Position numbers and translations under genes: made by a program
The notes under the pieces: model-generated
Databases searched by the model: none
Told to the model about the DNA's origin: nothing
Seen by the model: only the letters and a program-made list of their open reading frames with translations
Shown: positions 34,323 to 44,962 of the stretch, one piece after another
Numbering within the stretch: position 1 is the stretch's first letter
How the letters are laid out: every line of letters begins with the position of its first letter
Source: Nostoc sp. C052
Lineage (GTDB): Bacteria > Cyanobacteriota > Cyanobacteriia > Cyanobacteriales > Nostocaceae
Direction of reading: 5' to 3'
Assembly: GCF_013393905.1 (NCBI RefSeq)
Contig: NZ_CP040276.1
Coordinates: 62,001 to 126,000 of the forward strand
DNA length: 64,000 bases

Positions 34323-37300
34323 ATGACAACACTGGCAGCAATTCCCGATTCAAATCTATTGCCCTATATCCCTGGTTATGCCATTGTTGAGCAGATATAT
34401 GCAGGTTCTCAGACAATAGTTTATCGAGCAGTGCAGGAGTTAAGTCAGCGTCCAGTAGTGATTAAACTATTACGGCAAGACTACCCCACCTTTAGCGAAT
34501 TATTACAGTTTCGTAACCAGTATACAATCACCAAAAATCTTAACATTCCTGGCATAATCCATCCATTAAGCCTAGAAGTATACGGTAACAGCTATGCCTT
34601 AGTGATGGAAGACTTTGGCGGGATTTCCCTACGGGATTATACCCAAAATTATTCCCTATCCTTACGGGAAATTTTAGAAATAGCCCGACAAATTGCTGAT
34701 ATTCTCCATGATGTGTGCCAGCATCGAGTTATCCACAAAGATATCAAACCTGCTAACATTCTGATTCATCCAGAATCGCACCAAGTCAAGCTGATTGACT
34801 TTAGCATTGCCTCTCTCCTCCCGCGCGAAAACCAGGAAATCCAAAATCCCAATGTTCTCGAAGGAACCCTTGCCTATCTTTCCCCAGAGCAAACCGGACG
34901 AATGAATCGTGGTATTGATTACCGCAGTGACTTCTATGCTTTAGGTGTGACATTATATGAACTTTTGACCGGACAATTACCGTTTGAGTCCCATGACCCA
35001 ATGGAGTTAGTACACTGTCATTTAGCCAAGCTCCCACTCGCCCCACACAGCATTAATCCAGAAATTCCCGCGATCGCCTCAGAGATAGTGTTGAAGTTGA
35101 TGGCGAAAAATGCCGAAGATCGTTATCAGAGCGCCTTGGGTTTGAAGCATGACTTAGAACGCTGTTTTAATCAATGGAAAGCAACGGGGAGAATAGAAAC
35201 CTTTGTCCTGGGACAACGAGATGTGTGTGATCGCTTCATTATCCCTGAAAAACTCTATGGGCGAGAAACAGAAGTTGCAACCTTGCTCAAAGCTTTTGAG
35301 CGCGTCGCTAATAGCAATTCAGAAATGATGCTAGTAGCAGGATTTTCCGGGATTGGTAAAACAGCGGTGATCAATGAAGTCCATAAACCGATTGTGAGAC
35401 AACGCGGTTACTTTATCAAAGGCAAGTACGATCAGTTCGGGCGTAATATTCCGTTCAGTGCCTTTATGCAAGCCTTTCGTGATTTGATGGGACAACTGCT
35501 GAGTGAGAGTAATGTCCAATTGGCGACGTGGAAAGCGAAAATTTTGGCGGCTGTGGGTGAAAACGGACAAGTGATCGTTGATGTGATTCCTGAACTAGAG
35601 CGAATTATCGGTAAACAGCTGCCAGTCCCGGAACTATCTGGTAATGCCGTCCAAAATCGTTTCAATTTGCTCTTTCAGAAATTTATCCAGGTTTTCACCA
35701 CCCCTGAGCATCCACTAGTGATATTTCTAGATGACTTGCAATGGGCAGATTCGGCTTCTCTGAACTTGCTGCAATTATTGATGAGTGAAGCCAGTTCTGG
35801 ATATTTACTCATTCTGGGTGCCTATCGAGATAATGAAGTTTTTCCAACTCATCCCTTGATGCTGACGCTGGAACAGATTCAGCAAGCCCAAGCTACCGTC
35901 AATATGATTACCCTGGAACCCTTGGTGGAAATAACGGTGAATCAATTGGTGGCAGACACCTTAAGTTGTCCCAATGAACTGGCTCAACCCCTAACACAAT
36001 TGGTATATCAGAAAACCAAAGGGAATCCCTTTTTTACAACCCAGTTTCTCAAGGCACTGCACGAGGAGGGGTGGATTCAGTTCCAGCCAGAACTGGGTTA
36101 CTGGCAATGTGACTTGGCTTCGGTGCGGCAATTGGCATTGACCGATGGAGTAGTAGAGTTCATGGCATTGCAGTTACAGAAACTTCCGGTGGAGACACAG
36201 GAGGTTTTGAAACTGGCGGCTTGTATTGGCAACCAATTTGATTTGAAGACCTTGGCAATGGTCTCTGAAAAATCACTTATTGAGATAGCGAGCAACCTAT
36301 GGAAGGCGTTACAAGAAGGGCTGATTCTCCCCATTAGTGAAACCTACAAGTTCTTCCAATCAAATAATTCAGACTACATTAATCGCGATGGTGAGATTGT
36401 CGTTCCTTATAAATTCTTGCATGATCGCGTCCAACAAGCTGCTTACGGTCTGATTCCAGAAGATCAAAAACAGTCTACCCACTTCAAAATCGGGCAACAA
36501 CTGTGGGCAAATACGCCTGAAGCAGAGCGAGAAGGCAAAATTTTTGAAATTGTCAATCAATTGAATTACGGTCTGAGATTGACATCTCAAAAAAGTTCTC
36601 CCGGATTGTTGAATGCACAAAATGGTGACGAAATCTCCAGGCTGCAAAAATTGGATCTAGCTCAACGGAATGAACTGGCTCAAATGAACTTGCAAGCAGG
36701 ACAAAAAGCCAAGGCAGCAACCGCCTATGAGACGGCAAGTAAATACTTCACAGCAGGTCTGGCAGCGCTCCCAGAAAACGGTTGGGAACATCATTACGAC
36801 CTAACCCTTGCCCTTTATACAGAAGCGGCTGAAATTGAGTACCTAACTGCCCATTTCGAGCAGGCAGAACAGCTTTCAGAAATTGTTCTTCAGCACGCCC
36901 AGGATTTGCTGCAAAAGGTGAAGATGTATGAAATCAAAATCTATTTCTACATTGCTCAAAATCAAATGCTGGCAGCAATCGACATCTGTCTGCAAGTGCT
37001 GGAGTTTTTGAGTGAACCACTGTTTAAAGAACCCCCACTGGAGTTAGCGATCGAGGATTTAATGAACCTGCCAGAGATGCTCGATCCGCACAAGTTAGCA
37101 GCCATGCGAATTGCGATCGCAATGGTCACTCCCAGCCTGAACGCTAAACCAGATATGTTACCACTGATTGCTTATACACTAGTGAACCTATCGATTCAAT
37201 TTGGCAACTCGGCATTTTCGGCATTTGGCTACACCTTTTATGGTCTGGTTTTATGTGGTAGCCCAACCGGAATTGAAAGAGGCTATCGGTTTGGACAATT

Positions 37301-39782
37301 AGGATTAAAATTGCTGGAGCTATTCAACGACAGGAAATTGTATGCAAAAGTAATTAACATCTTTGATGTGTTTGTGCGGCACTGGCAAGAACCCGCTCGC
37401 AAAACGATCGCTCCCCTACGTGAAGCTATTCAGGTTGGATTAGAAGCGGGTGATGTCGAGTATGCTTGCTACAACGCTACTTCCTACTGCAACTATCTTT
37501 TCTTCGTCGGCGAACCACTGGAGCAGGTGAATCAGCAACAGCAAAAATATATTGATCTGTTGTTGAAATTCAAACAAGAGTATCAAATTTACTTCGGGCA
37601 GATTTGTCGTCAGCTCGTGTTGAATTTGATGGGAGCAGCAGAAGATGCCCTAATATTCGTTGGAGAGAGTTTCGATGAGGGGAAAATGCTGCCGATTTTA
37701 ATTGAAACTCAGAACGGAACTCTCCTGTTCCTGCTCCATCTAGCAAAGACGATTCTTCTGTTCATCTTTCAGGACTATCAGCAGGCACTCATCCATGCTA
37801 AAGAAGCCGAAAAATACCAAGGAAACATGGTTGGCTTCTTGCAGTTTGCGGAACATAATTTCTACTACTCCCTTACTCTCCTGGCTACCTGTTCAAATGG
37901 CAATGAGGCAGAGCAACAATGGGCACTAGAAAAAGTTGCAGAAAACCAGAAACTGATGAGTCAGTGGGCGTTCCATGCTCCCGCTAATCATCAACACAAA
38001 TACGATTTAGTTGAAGCAGAGCGGGCAAAAATTTTGGGTCATTTAGACGCAATGACCTACTATGAAAAAGCCATTCAGGGGGCAAAAGAAAACGGTTATA
38101 TCCAAGAAGAAGCACTCAGCAATGAGCTTGCTGCCAAATTCTACCTTGCTTGGAGCAAAGAAAAAATGGCCGCAGACTATATCCAAGAAGCCTACTACTG
38201 CTACGCCCATTGGGGTGCAAAGGCGAAAGTCGCCCATTTAGAACAACAATATCCGCAACTACTAACAACCATTCTCCAACCGACTAATCTTGCTATGACA
38301 TCTGGGCTAACCATCGCCTCAACTTTGATGAGAAGTGTAACTAAAAGCTCTAGCAAGCAAAATTTATACTTAGATTTGCAAGCAGTGATGAAAGCCGCAC
38401 AAGCCATCTCTCAAGAAATTGAATTAGAGAAACTGTTGGCAACCTTAATGGAGATTACGATCGCCAATGCTGGCGCACAAATCGGTCATTTAGTTCTCCG
38501 CCAAGAGGAACAATGGTTAGTTGTAGCTCAAGCCGATCAACAACTGGTAAAAACCTTAGAAATTCCCCTAGAGCAATACCCAGAAATTCCCCAAAGTTTG
38601 ATTTATGCAGTGGCAAGAACTCAAGAGACGGCTGTGTTTGAAGACTTGAGTACAGCAGTGCAATTTGCTAGTGATCGCTACATCATCACTCACCAGCCCA
38701 AATCAGTTTTATGTACTCCCATTAGTCGCCAAGGAAAACTCAGCGGTATTTTGTACTTAGAGAACAACTTAACTTTAGGCGCTTTTACTAGCGATCGCAT
38801 CGAGATTCTCCAACTCCTAACTAGTCAAGCCGCGATCTCTGTAGAAAATGCCCGTCTGTATCAAAAAACCGAAAACTATTCTTACATCTTAGAAGCAGAG
38901 GTAGAACACAAAACCCAAGCTCTTAACCAAAAAGCTCAAGATTTAGAGCAGACCTTGAAAAAATTGCAGCAAACTCAAGGACAATTAATTCATAGCGAAA
39001 AAATGTCATCCCTCGGTCAATTGGTAGCTGGTATTGCTCACGAAATTAACAATCCAGTGAATTTTATTAAGGGTAATCTTACCCATACAGAAAATTACAT
39101 TCAAGATATGATGCGTTTGCTGACACTTTATCAGCAGGAATATCCCCAACCTAATCCAGCTATTCAAGCAATGAAGGAAGAAATTGAGCTTGATTTTCTG
39201 GTTAAAGATGCCAATCAAACCTTAGAATCGATGAAGATTGGTAGCGAGCGCATCAGCAAAATTGTCCAGAGTTTACGCAACTTTGCTCGCTTAGATGAGG
39301 CCGAAATTAAAGCTGTAGATTTACACAGTGGTATTGAAAGCACCTTGTTAATTTTGCAACATCGCTTACAAGCTTCTGAAAATCAACCCGAAGTGCGCGT
39401 CATTAAGGAGTATGGGGATCTACCTTTAGTTACTTGCTATCCTAGTCAGTTAAATCAAGTCTTCCTGAATATTATTAATAATGCCATTGATGCGATTCGA
39501 GATAATCTCCAAAGCAGCGAACATCCAGAAATTCGGATTTGTACTGGAGTGATAAATCGTGAATGGTTACGAATTGCGATCGCCAATACAGATAGTACGA
39601 TTCCTGTGAGTCTGCAAGAGCGGATTTTTGAACCATTTTTTACCACAAAGCCCGTTGGTCGTGGTCAAGGTTTGGGGTTATTTGTTAGCTACTCTATTAT
39701 TCAACAACATCGTGGTACTTTAACTGTGCGTTCTCAGCCCACTGAGGGAACTGAATTTGAGATTGTTCTCCCTATCTATTGA
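34323..39782 (+). CDS. giant Ser/Thr kinase - AAA ATPase - GAF - histidine kinase (Hstk type)
   Basis: The protein has 1819 residues. Residues 14-270 are a eukaryotic-type protein kinase: catalytic loop VIHKDIKPANIL (about 136) and LIDFSIAS in place of DFG. At about 341 a P-loop (GFSGIGKTAV) opens a STAND-like ATPase, with FLDDLQWAD as Walker B. Residues 650-1320 are helical, TPR-like. A GAF domain starts at about 1347. The histidine kinase has the acceptor His (about 1572) in GIAHEINNPVNF, NQVFLNIINNAIDAI and GRGQGLGLF. The receiver partner is not in the window. A paralogue with the same layout lies at 44963-50818 in opposite orientation. It should integrate two kinds of phosphorylation, cytoplasmically. 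Confidence 0.92.
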   Translation: MTTLAAIPDSNLLPYIPGYAIVEQIYAGSQTIVYRAVQELSQRPVVIKLLRQDYPTFSELLQFRNQYTITKNLNIPGIIHPLSLEVYGNSYALVMEDFGGISLRDYTQNYSLSLREILEIARQIADILHDVCQHRVIHKDIKPANILIHPESHQVKLIDFSIASLLPRENQEIQNPNVLEGTLAYLSPEQTGRMNRGIDYRSDFYALGVTLYELLTGQLPFESHDPMELVHCHLAKLPLAPHSINPEIPAIASEIVLKLMAKNAEDRYQSALGLKHDLERCFNQWKATGRIETFVLGQRDVCDRFIIPEKLYGRETEVATLLKAFERVANSNSEMMLVAGFSGIGKTAVINEVHKPIVRQRGYFIKGKYDQFGRNIPFSAFMQAFRDLMGQLLSESNVQLATWKAKILAAVGENGQVIVDVIPELERIIGKQLPVPELSGNAVQNRFNLLFQKFIQVFTTPEHPLVIFLDDLQWADSASLNLLQLLMSEASSGYLLILGAYRDNEVFPTHPLMLTLEQIQQAQATVNMITLEPLVEITVNQLVADTLSCPNELAQPLTQLVYQKTKGNPFFTTQFLKALHEEGWIQFQPELGYWQCDLASVRQLALTDGVVEFMALQLQKLPVETQEVLKLAACIGNQFDLKTLAMVSEKSLIEIASNLWKALQEGLILPISETYKFFQSNNSDYINRDGEIVVPYKFLHDRVQQAAYGLIPEDQKQSTHFKIGQQLWANTPEAEREGKIFEIVNQLNYGLRLTSQKSSPGLLNAQNGDEISRLQKLDLAQRNELAQMNLQAGQKAKAATAYETASKYFTAGLAALPENGWEHHYDLTLALYTEAAEIEYLTAHFEQAEQLSEIVLQHAQDLLQKVKMYEIKIYFYIAQNQMLAAIDICLQVLEFLSEPLFKEPPLELAIEDLMNLPEMLDPHKLAAMRIAIAMVTPSLNAKPDMLPLIAYTLVNLSIQFGNSAFSAFGYTFYGLVLCGSPTGIERGYRFGQLGLKLLELFNDRKLYAKVINIFDVFVRHWQEPARKTIAPLREAIQVGLEAGDVEYACYNATSYCNYLFFVGEPLEQVNQQQQKYIDLLLKFKQEYQIYFGQICRQLVLNLMGAAEDALIFVGESFDEGKMLPILIETQNGTLLFLLHLAKTILLFIFQDYQQALIHAKEAEKYQGNMVGFLQFAEHNFYYSLTLLATCSNGNEAEQQWALEKVAENQKLMSQWAFHAPANHQHKYDLVEAERAKILGHLDAMTYYEKAIQGAKENGYIQEEALSNELAAKFYLAWSKEKMAADYIQEAYYCYAHWGAKAKVAHLEQQYPQLLTTILQPTNLAMTSGLTIASTLMRSVTKSSSKQNLYLDLQAVMKAAQAISQEIELEKLLATLMEITIANAGAQIGHLVLRQEEQWLVVAQADQQLVKTLEIPLEQYPEIPQSLIYAVARTQETAVFEDLSTAVQFASDRYIITHQPKSVLCTPISRQGKLSGILYLENNLTLGAFTSDRIEILQLLTSQAAISVENARLYQKTENYSYILEAEVEHKTQALNQKAQDLEQTLKKLQQTQGQLIHSEKMSSLGQLVAGIAHEINNPVNFIKGNLTHTENYIQDMMRLLTLYQQEYPQPNPAIQAMKEEIELDFLVKDANQTLESMKIGSERISKIVQSLRNFARLDEAEIKAVDLHSGIESTLLILQHRLQASENQPEVRVIKEYGDLPLVTCYPSQLNQVFLNIINNAIDAIRDNLQSSEHPEIRICTGVINREWLRIAIANTDSTIPVSLQERIFEPFFTTKPVGRGQGLGLFVSYSIIQQHRGTLTVRSQPTEGTEFEIVLPIY

Positions 39783-40053
39783 AAAAGGGACTGGGGATAA
39801 GGGACTCAATACTTGGAAAATTGTTCGGGAATTCAGACCACTACCCAAGTGAAGTACACACGTAGGGGCATAGCACTGCTGTGCCCTTCAGATCATCTGT
39901 ACCTCACGCCTGTTGCAATCTGCTGTAATTCTTACGAAATGCCAACTCTGCTTTCATTCCTCTAAACTCATACCAAGTAGAAACTTTTCATTGTGACTAG
40001 CCAATTTAAGTATTTACAAATAAAATTACAGTATTAAAAGTTACTATTTTGCC

Positions 40054-43000
40054 ATGAAAAATTCTACTGAAAGTTCTCAACAAGACCTCAGTTTACCCAA
40101 GATAGAAGTAGACCAGCTGCTTCTGGAATGGCATCAAAATCCAGCAGTTTATGTAAATGATATATGTATCCATCAGTTGTTTGAATATCAAGTAGAAAAA
40201 ACACCTGAGCAAATTGCGGTCATTTTTGAAGACAAACAAGTTTCCTATCAAGAACTTAACCAGCGAGCTAATCAACTAGCGCACTATCTACAAACCCTGA
40301 ATGTCCAACCAGAGGTTTTAGTTGGTATTTGCCTAGAGCGATCGCTGGAAATGATTGTTGGACTATTAGCCATCCTCAAAGCAGGCGGAGCTTATGTCCC
40401 CTTAGATCCAGCCTATCCCTCAGAGCGCCTAGCTTTAATGCTAGAGGACTCACAGTTATCGATACTACTGACACAACAAAATTTGCTTTCAAAGCTTCCA
40501 GAGCATCAGGCCCATATAGTTTGTCTGGATAGTGATAGGGAGGCAATTACTCAACACAACCAGGAGAATCTGATCAGCCTAGTTACAGATAAAAACCTGT
40601 CTTATGTCATTTACACCTCTGGTTCGACTGGTAAACCGAAAGGGGTTGCTATTGAACATCACAGCACAGTCGCTCTGTTGCATTGGGCAAGAGAAGTTTT
40701 TACAACAGAGGATCTAGCTGGAGTGCTGGCCGCAACATCTATTTGCTTCGATCTCTCAGTTTTTGAAATATTTGTTCCCCTCAGTTGGGGTGGTAAGGTG
40801 ATTTTGGCAGAAAATGCCTTGTATTTACCTACCTTACTTGCCGCTCAAGAAGTCACTCTAATCAATACAGTACCATCTGCGATCGCAGAGTTACTGAGAA
40901 TTCAAGGTATACCCGCTTCTGTTCGCACAGTTAACTTAGCAGGTGAACCTCTGCAAAATCGTTTGGTGCAGCAGATATATGCGTTGGACAATATTCAAAA
41001 AGTCTTTAATCTATACGGCCCTACGGAAGATACAACCTATTCCACATTTGCCTTGGTGAAGAAAGGTGACAGTATTGTAACCATAGGTCGTGCGATCGCC
41101 AACACATACTGTCTTCTGTTGGACGAACAAATGCAGATAGTACCCACAGGTGTTTCTGGAGAACTATACATTGGCGGCGAGGGACTAGCCAGAGGCTATC
41201 TCAACCGTCCAGAACTGACAGATCAACGATTTATCCCCAGCCCATTCATTAGTGAGCCTGGTGGAGACACCAAGCAAATAGTTAAAAAACAACGCCTCTA
41301 CAAAACAGGCGACTTAGCTCGTTACTTACCAGACGGCAACATTGAGTATATTGGGCGCATTGACCAACAAGTAAAGATTCGCGGCTTTCGTATTGAGCTA
41401 GGAGAAATTGAAACTGCACTGTGGCAACATCCTGATGTGCAAGAAGTTGTAGTGATTGCTAAAGAATTTTCCCCTGGCGACCAACGCCTAGTAGCTTACG
41501 TAGTTCTCAAGCCCGAATCATCAGACATGAATGTTGGTAATTTACGCCGTTTTCTCAAACAGAAATTGCCTGACTACATGATCCCTTCTCGCTTTGTGCA
41601 ATTGAGTGCTTTACCCTTAACAGCTAATGGAAAAGTCGATCGTAAGGCGCTCCCAGCACCCGTTCAAACTTTGAATGCAAATGAGAATTTTGTTGCTCCT
41701 CGCACTCCTATTGAGGAACGAGTAGCAGAAATTTGGTCTAATGTATTGGGTATAAAAAACATTGGCGTTCATGACAATTTCTTAGTGTTGGGAGGACATT
41801 CCTTACTAGCTTTTCAGATCCTCTGTCGTATCCGCAATATCTTTCAAATTGAGTTACCAATGCGGCATTTCTTTGAAGCACCCACCATCTCTGAAATCGC
41901 TGACAGCATTAGACAAGCACAACAGGAAGACATAGGATGTTCTGTAGTACCAATACAATCCATTGTGCGCGATGGTAATTTACCGCTTTCCTTTGGGCAA
42001 GAACGGTTGTGGTTTCTTAATCAGTTAGTACCCAATCATGCTTTTTACAATGTTCCCGAAGCCTTTCACCTCAGAGGTGTACTCAACGCCACAATATTAG
42101 AACAGAGTTTGAATGAAATTATCAACCGCCATGAAATCCTCCGAACTACCTATTCCAGTTTGAACGGACAACCCATACAGGTCATCCACTCAACTTTTCC
42201 CATCAAACTCTTAGTTGTGAATCTCCAAGGGCTGTCTCCAGACGATCAGAAATCTCAAGTCCGCCAGATTATCCTTGAAGAAGCCCAACGTCCTTTCGAT
42301 TTAATTCAAGGGCCATTACTGCGAACAACATTACTGCAATTGAGTTCAGAGGAACATATATTCCTCCTCAACCTGCACCATATTCTTTGTGATGATTGGT
42401 CTTTAAATCTTTTGTTCGAGGAACTGTCAATCCTCTATCAAGCTTTCTCCACTGGCAATCCTTCGCCCCTCCCTGACTTAGCTATTCAATATGCTGACTT
42501 TGCAGCTTGGCAACGCCAGTGGCTGCAAGGTGAAATTTTAGATAATAAGCTTGCTTATTGGCAGCAACATTTAAGCGGCAGTCTACCTATATTAGAATTG
42601 CCCACCGATTATTCACGACCATCAGAACCAACATATCAGGGGGCGCGTCAATCGGTCGTTATCCCCAAATCCTTAACAGATGCCCTCAATGTTCTCTCGC
42701 GCCAAGAAGGTACTACCTTGTTTATGACCTTGTTGGCAGCATTTCAGACACTCCTATTTCGCTACACAGGGCAAGAAGATATTTTAGTAGCTGCTCCAAT
42801 TAGCAACCGCCACCGTTCTGAATTAGAAGGACTAATTGGGTTTTTGCTCAATACTTTGGTATTGCGAACCAACTTGTCCGGCTCCCCAAGTTTTCGGCAG
42901 TTGTTAGGTCGAGTCCGGGAAGTAGCTTTATCGGGTTATACTCACCAAGACTTACCATTTGAGAAGCTAGTTGATGCTCTACAGATCAAACGGGACTTCA

Positions 43001-44889
43001 ACCAAAATCCACTGATTTCAGTGATGTTTAATCTTCAGAATACCCCAACGCCTAAGCTGACTGTTCCCGGATTGACAATGAACCGTCTAGGAATTGATAA
43101 CGGGACATCCAAGTTCGATCTATACCTCGAACTGCGCGAGACAGCAGCAGAGCTATCGGGCAACTTGGAATATAATACTGACCTATTTAAAGCTGAGACG
43201 ATCGCTCTGATGGTGGAAAATTTTTCTACTCTATTACAGAGTATTGTCTCTAACCCAGACCAGATAATTTCCAACTTACCCCTGTTAACATTCCCTAGCG
43301 ATGGGCAAACTAAGCGAGTATGTAACGGCAATATAGATATTCGCAGTCTACCAAAGCCTGAAATGGGTAGAAGCGATTTGGAAGCAGCATTTGTCGCACC
43401 TCGTACTCAGATTGAGGAACAAATGGCTAAAATTTGGAGTAGAGTTCTAGCGATTGAAGAAGTTGGGATTCACGATAATTTCTTTGAGCTTGGCGGTAAT
43501 TCGCTACTAGCATCTCAGTTGATTTTTTTTGTGAGAGAAACCTTTCAAGTAGATTTACCTCTAAAAAGCTTGTTTGAAAAATCCTCTATAGAAGCACTGG
43601 CTCAAGTAATAGAGACAGTGCGTCGAGATGGCGTTTCTGCTTTAACCAGTACCATCGATCTAAAATCTGAGGTAGTACTCGATCCTGCCATTGATGCTCA
43701 AGGAAGGTCTGTTGCTCAGGTCAATGAATTGCGTCATATTTTTCTCACAGGAGCTACAGGCTTTTTGGGGGCTTTTTTACTTGATGAACTGCTACATCAA
43801 ACTCAAGCAGAAATATACTGCCTGGTGCGTTCCAAAAACGAGCATGAAGGGTTAAAAAAGATTCAACAAAACCTAGAAAAATATTCCCTTCATCACCCAA
43901 ATTTTAGCTCTCATGTGTTTGCGATTCCGGGAGACTTAGAACAGCCATACTTGGGTCTTCCTAGCGAACAGTTCGAAAAACTGGCTCTGCAAATTGATGC
44001 TATTTATCACAGTGCTGCCCAAGTCAATTTTGCTAAACCATACTCTGTAATCAAGGAATCCAATGTTCTCGGAACTCAAGAAGTTCTCAGATTAGCTTGT
44101 ATGGGCAAAATTAAACCAATGCATTACATTTCTACCATTGCTGTTTTTGGTGCAATCAGCCATTTTACAGGACAAACAGTAGTTTATGAAGATGACAACA
44201 TCGAGTCTTGTAAAGACTATGTTGCTCTGGATCTTGGCTATGCTCAAACCAAATGGGTAGCCGAAAATCTTGTATGGGTTGCCAAGTCTAGGGGAATACC
44301 TGTTAGCATCTACAGAACAGGATTTCTCATGGGACATAGCAGTACAGGTGTTGCTCATACAAAAGATGCTTATGTGCCGAGAATTATTAAAGGATGCATA
44401 CAGCTTGGTAGTTATCCAGAACTTATAGATCAAAAAGAAGAATTGCTTCCTGTAGATTATGCAGCTAGAGCAATTGTCCATTTATCTAAAAAGCAAGAAT
44501 CTCTAGGAAAAGCTTTCCATATAGTACCCCCACCAGACCAAAATATTGGACTCATCGAGCTTTTTGAGTTTATTTGTTCTTATGGTTATCAACTCAAGAA
44601 GTTACCATATACTCAGTGGAAAAATGAGCTAATTGCAAATTTCAGGCACTCTCAGGAAAATGTTTTACATCCGCTTTTACCGATGATGTCTGAAAAAGTC
44701 TATCAAAATTCTTTGACAATCATGGAGTTGTATCAAAATACAGTTGATTATGACTATCAGAATACCCTCAATGGATTGGCAGATTCGGCAATTGTTTGTC
44801 CACAAATGGATGTTAAACTCCTAGATAAATACTTATCATATTTCGTTAGTAGTGGTTTCTTAAATTCACCACCTTTAAAACAGGAGTAA
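40054..44889 (+). CDS. nonribosomal peptide synthetase, A-T-C-T-reductase
   Basis: The protein has 1611 residues. The adenylation domain (25-545) has YTSGSTGKPKGV and YKTGDLARY. The residues lining its pocket read D-L-F-N-N-A-L-T-Y by my alignment to GrsA positions, which I recall for alanine-type domains. T1 has LGGHSLLAF (Ser about 581). The condensation domain (645-1080) has HHILCDDWS in place of the usual HHxxxDG. T2 has LGGNSLLAS (about 1147). The terminal reductase (1225-1600) has FLTGATGFLGAFL and YAQTKW. The second carrier has no adenylation domain, so its substrate must come in trans, or the C domain acts differently. Release would be as an aldehyde or alcohol. No other biosynthetic gene is adjacent except the kinases. 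Confidence 0.9.
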   Translation: MKNSTESSQQDLSLPKIEVDQLLLEWHQNPAVYVNDICIHQLFEYQVEKTPEQIAVIFEDKQVSYQELNQRANQLAHYLQTLNVQPEVLVGICLERSLEMIVGLLAILKAGGAYVPLDPAYPSERLALMLEDSQLSILLTQQNLLSKLPEHQAHIVCLDSDREAITQHNQENLISLVTDKNLSYVIYTSGSTGKPKGVAIEHHSTVALLHWAREVFTTEDLAGVLAATSICFDLSVFEIFVPLSWGGKVILAENALYLPTLLAAQEVTLINTVPSAIAELLRIQGIPASVRTVNLAGEPLQNRLVQQIYALDNIQKVFNLYGPTEDTTYSTFALVKKGDSIVTIGRAIANTYCLLLDEQMQIVPTGVSGELYIGGEGLARGYLNRPELTDQRFIPSPFISEPGGDTKQIVKKQRLYKTGDLARYLPDGNIEYIGRIDQQVKIRGFRIELGEIETALWQHPDVQEVVVIAKEFSPGDQRLVAYVVLKPESSDMNVGNLRRFLKQKLPDYMIPSRFVQLSALPLTANGKVDRKALPAPVQTLNANENFVAPRTPIEERVAEIWSNVLGIKNIGVHDNFLVLGGHSLLAFQILCRIRNIFQIELPMRHFFEAPTISEIADSIRQAQQEDIGCSVVPIQSIVRDGNLPLSFGQERLWFLNQLVPNHAFYNVPEAFHLRGVLNATILEQSLNEIINRHEILRTTYSSLNGQPIQVIHSTFPIKLLVVNLQGLSPDDQKSQVRQIILEEAQRPFDLIQGPLLRTTLLQLSSEEHIFLLNLHHILCDDWSLNLLFEELSILYQAFSTGNPSPLPDLAIQYADFAAWQRQWLQGEILDNKLAYWQQHLSGSLPILELPTDYSRPSEPTYQGARQSVVIPKSLTDALNVLSRQEGTTLFMTLLAAFQTLLFRYTGQEDILVAAPISNRHRSELEGLIGFLLNTLVLRTNLSGSPSFRQLLGRVREVALSGYTHQDLPFEKLVDALQIKRDFNQNPLISVMFNLQNTPTPKLTVPGLTMNRLGIDNGTSKFDLYLELRETAAELSGNLEYNTDLFKAETIALMVENFSTLLQSIVSNPDQIISNLPLLTFPSDGQTKRVCNGNIDIRSLPKPEMGRSDLEAAFVAPRTQIEEQMAKIWSRVLAIEEVGIHDNFFELGGNSLLASQLIFFVRETFQVDLPLKSLFEKSSIEALAQVIETVRRDGVSALTSTIDLKSEVVLDPAIDAQGRSVAQVNELRHIFLTGATGFLGAFLLDELLHQTQAEIYCLVRSKNEHEGLKKIQQNLEKYSLHHPNFSSHVFAIPGDLEQPYLGLPSEQFEKLALQIDAIYHSAAQVNFAKPYSVIKESNVLGTQEVLRLACMGKIKPMHYISTIAVFGAISHFTGQTVVYEDDNIESCKDYVALDLGYAQTKWVAENLVWVAKSRGIPVSIYRTGFLMGHSSTGVAHTKDAYVPRIIKGCIQLGSYPELIDQKEELLPVDYAARAIVHLSKKQESLGKAFHIVPPPDQNIGLIELFEFICSYGYQLKKLPYTQWKNELIANFRHSQENVLHPLLPMMSEKVYQNSLTIMELYQNTVDYDYQNTLNGLADSAIVCPQMDVKLLDKYLSYFVSSGFLNSPPLKQE

Positions 44890-44962
44890 ATGTTCATCCT
44901 ATAATTTTCAGTCATCTCTATCAGAGCGATTACTAAGCCATCCACAGCAAAGTGTGATCTAT

